Notes under the pieces: generated by a model
Database searches by the model: none
The model's input: the letters and a program-made list of their open reading frames with translations, nothing else
What the model was told of the DNA's origin: nothing
Part shown: positions 4,591 to 5,882 of the stretch, one piece after another
Layout: every line of letters begins with the position of its first letter
How positions within the stretch are numbered: the first letter of the stretch is position 1
Program-made: the position numbers and the translations under genes
Source of the DNA: Rugosibacter sp.
Lineage (GTDB): Bacteria > Pseudomonadota > Gammaproteobacteria > Burkholderiales > Rhodocyclaceae
Assembly: GCA_023257495.1 (NCBI GenBank)
Contig: JALRCC010000260.1
Coordinates: 1-5,882 of the forward strand
Reading direction: 5' to 3'
Length of the DNA stretch: 5,882 nucleotides

Positions 4591-5882
4591 ATGCATTTAA
4601 TCACTCATCCGCTGGACCCAGCTCACGAAAATCACAGTGCAACCATCGAAGGCGTTGCACTCCAACAAATTGCACAGGCGTTTGACACACCCTGCTACGT
4701 TTATTCCCGCTCAGCGCTAGTTCAAGCCTATACAGGCTACCGTAGTGCCCTGATCACGCATGGCATGGGCGACCGATCGCTGATTTGCTACGCAGTCAAA
4801 GCTAATGCCAATCTAGCCATTCTGAATCTTTTCGCGCATCTTGGCGCAGGATTTGACATCGTATCGGGCGGCGAATTAACCCGCGTACTCGCTGCCGGGG
4901 GCAAAGCCGAAAAAATCGTGTTCTCAGGCGTTGGCAAATCGCGTGCGGAAATGCGCGCAGCGCTTACTGCAGGCATCCACTGTTTCAACGTGGAATCAGC
5001 CAGCGAGCTCACGCAACTCAACGCGGTCGCTGCCGAATTAAATACTCGCGCGCCCATTTCTTTGCGCGTTAACCCTGACGTTGACCCGAAAACGCACCCC
5101 TATATTTCTACCGGCTTGAAAAATGCGAAATTCGGTATTGCCATTGATGACGCTTTCGCACTGTACCAACACGCTGCATCGCTACCACACCTATCCATTA
5201 CCGGCATCGACTGTCACATTGGCTCACAACTGCTAGATCCGGCACCCGCCGCCGAAGCTATTGATAAAGTGCTCGCACTTGTCGATCAACTCGCCCACGC
5301 CAACATTCCGCTCTCGCACATTGATATTGGCGGCGGCATGGGCATCCAATACCACGCCGATGAACCTGCGCCTGCAGTGGCTGACTATCTCGCGCCGATT
5401 TTGCAAAAACTGGCCGACCGCAAAGAACACATCATTCTTGAGCCAGGCCGCTCCTTGGTAGGCAACGCGGGTTTGCTATTAACACGCGTGATGGTGACAA
5501 AACCCGGCGAAGAGAAAAACTTCGCTATCGTGGATGCCGCCATGAATGACTTGATGCGCCCTGCGCTGTATGACGCCTATCACGAGATCATAAAAGTCGG
5601 CGCTGGTGATACGGCGGAAAGCCACTCCGTTTCGAGGGCGGCGCAAGCGCCCGAACAACGCTGGGAAATTGTCGGCCCGGTATGTGAATCCGGTGATTTT
5701 CTTGGGCACGACCGTAAGCTTGCGCTGGCCGAAGGCGATCTACTCGCCATTCTCTCCGCCGGGGCTTATGGCATGGCCATGGCATCCAACTACAACACAC
5801 GACCACGTGCGGCCGAGGTGATGGTGGACGGTAACCACCTACACCTCATCCGCCGTCGTGAAACAGTCGCCGAGCTTTTTGC
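4591..5882 (+). CDS. lysA: LysA, diaminopimelate decarboxylase (partial, last few residues off the right edge)
   Basis: The frame is open from ATG 4591 to the window end (430 codons plus two bases). LysA is a PLP enzyme that decarboxylates meso-diaminopimelate to L-lysine in the cytoplasm, the last step of lysine synthesis. Visible are CYAVKAN with the PLP Schiff-base Lys70, the HIGSQ motif with His209, the phosphate-binding GGGMG (247-251), EPGRSLVGNAG (284-294), the active-site CESGDFLG starting at Cys365, and AYGMAMASNYN with Tyr393. CESGDFLG separates it from ornithine and arginine decarboxylases. The fold is an alanine-racemase-type barrel followed by a C-terminal beta domain, and the enzyme is normally a dimer. 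The final RRRETVAELF is close to the usual C-terminus, so only about ten residues are missing. It is longer than the typical 415-420 because of an insertion at about residues 338-356. An in-frame TAG at 4561 rules out an earlier start; no Shine-Dalgarno is visible. It probably shares a transcript with lptM. Confidence 0.97.
   Translation, partial: MHLITHPLDPAHENHSATIEGVALQQIAQAFDTPCYVYSRSALVQAYTGYRSALITHGMGDRSLICYAVKANANLAILNLFAHLGAGFDIVSGGELTRVLAAGGKAEKIVFSGVGKSRAEMRAALTAGIHCFNVESASELTQLNAVAAELNTRAPISLRVNPDVDPKTHPYISTGLKNAKFGIAIDDAFALYQHAASLPHLSITGIDCHIGSQLLDPAPAAEAIDKVLALVDQLAHANIPLSHIDIGGGMGIQYHADEPAPAVADYLAPILQKLADRKEHIILEPGRSLVGNAGLLLTRVMVTKPGEEKNFAIVDAAMNDLMRPALYDAYHEIIKVGAGDTAESHSVSRAAQAPEQRWEIVGPVCESGDFLGHDRKLALAEGDLLAILSAGAYGMAMASNYNTRPRAAEVMVDGNHLHLIRRRETVAELF
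5628..5660. repeat. Imperfect palindrome inside the lysA insertion
   Basis: The arms CGTT..TC..GGGC.GC and GC.GCCC.GA..AACG surround a GCAA tetraloop (5643-5646). Core pairs are GGGC (5636-5639) with GCCC (5649-5652), and GC (5641-5642) with GC (5647-5648), with one bulged G at 5640. The outer pairs TTC/GAA and CGTT/AACG share bases, so they are alternatives that need small bulges. The palindrome falls within the stretch that codes the extra residues of LysA. Confidence 0.45.

Noticed and set aside
4328..4596. Minus-strand reading frames opposite lptM and the lptM-lysA gap
   Set aside because: They lie over the lptM lipoprotein signal peptide and show no family motif; the plus-strand lipobox plus CGxKxPLxLP is far better evidence.
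5593..5660. lysA as a pseudogene because of the extra segment
   Set aside because: The insertion keeps the frame, and the motifs on both sides (EPGRS, CESGDFLG, AYGMAMASNYN) are intact.
4788..5806. Several short reading frames on both strands within lysA
   Set aside because: All are overlapped by the continuous lysA frame, which carries every expected catalytic motif.
1..5882. A new defence, mobile or otherwise undescribed multi-gene system
   Set aside because: Every gene belongs to a known core family in an arrangement familiar from betaproteobacteria, with no transposase, integrase, repeat array or unknown gene cluster.

Overview
The window looks like part of a betaproteobacterial chromosome. 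I base this on the PBP1a wording (YRPKIPLRIYSSDGYLIGEFGEERR), the PilM/PilN sequences, and a gene order often seen in Betaproteobacteria: a type IV pilus pilMN... operon running away from ponA, with frataxin, a tiny LptM-type lipoprotein and lysA on the other side. Base composition is moderate rather than GC-rich, which suits a Nitrosomonadales/Gallionellales/Methylophilales-type lineage. The genus cannot be fixed from the sequence alone. All genes are core housekeeping genes. I see no transposase, integrase, CRISPR array, tRNA or rRNA.

Layout. On the minus strand, 1-1349 holds the start of a type IV pilus assembly operon: pilM (complete, TTG start), then pilN (cut by the left edge), with stop and start overlapping as TAATG. 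A 175-bp divergent control region (1350-1524) carries a good sigma70-like promoter for pilM and a perfect TATAAT box for ponA. ponA (PBP1a, a bifunctional peptidoglycan glycosyltransferase/transpeptidase) runs right from a TTG codon at 1525. Its reading frame stays open to 4038, but everything after a run of eight C residues at 3795-3802 looks out of frame. With one C fewer, the protein would end at 3874 with a sensible proline/acid-rich tail and would no longer run into the next gene. cyaY (frataxin, minus strand, 3959-4282) converges on ponA. Divergent from cyaY is lptM (4362-4523, a 53-residue lipoprotein), followed 67 bp later by lysA (4591 to past the right edge).

How the genes relate. 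PilM and PilN are neighbours in the cytoplasmic/inner-membrane platform of the type IV pilus. PBP1a polymerises and crosslinks peptidoglycan. LysA consumes meso-diaminopimelate, the crosslinking amino acid of that peptidoglycan, to make lysine. LptM assists assembly of the outer-membrane LPS translocon. CyaY serves iron-sulfur cluster assembly. The theme is mostly cell envelope, plus Fe-S maintenance.

I found no new defence or mobile system. The points most worth a second look are the poly-C frameshift in ponA, a lineage-specific in-frame insertion in LysA that coincides with an imperfect DNA palindrome, a misplaced Shine-Dalgarno/mini-ORF in front of cyaY, and the atypical tail of LptM.
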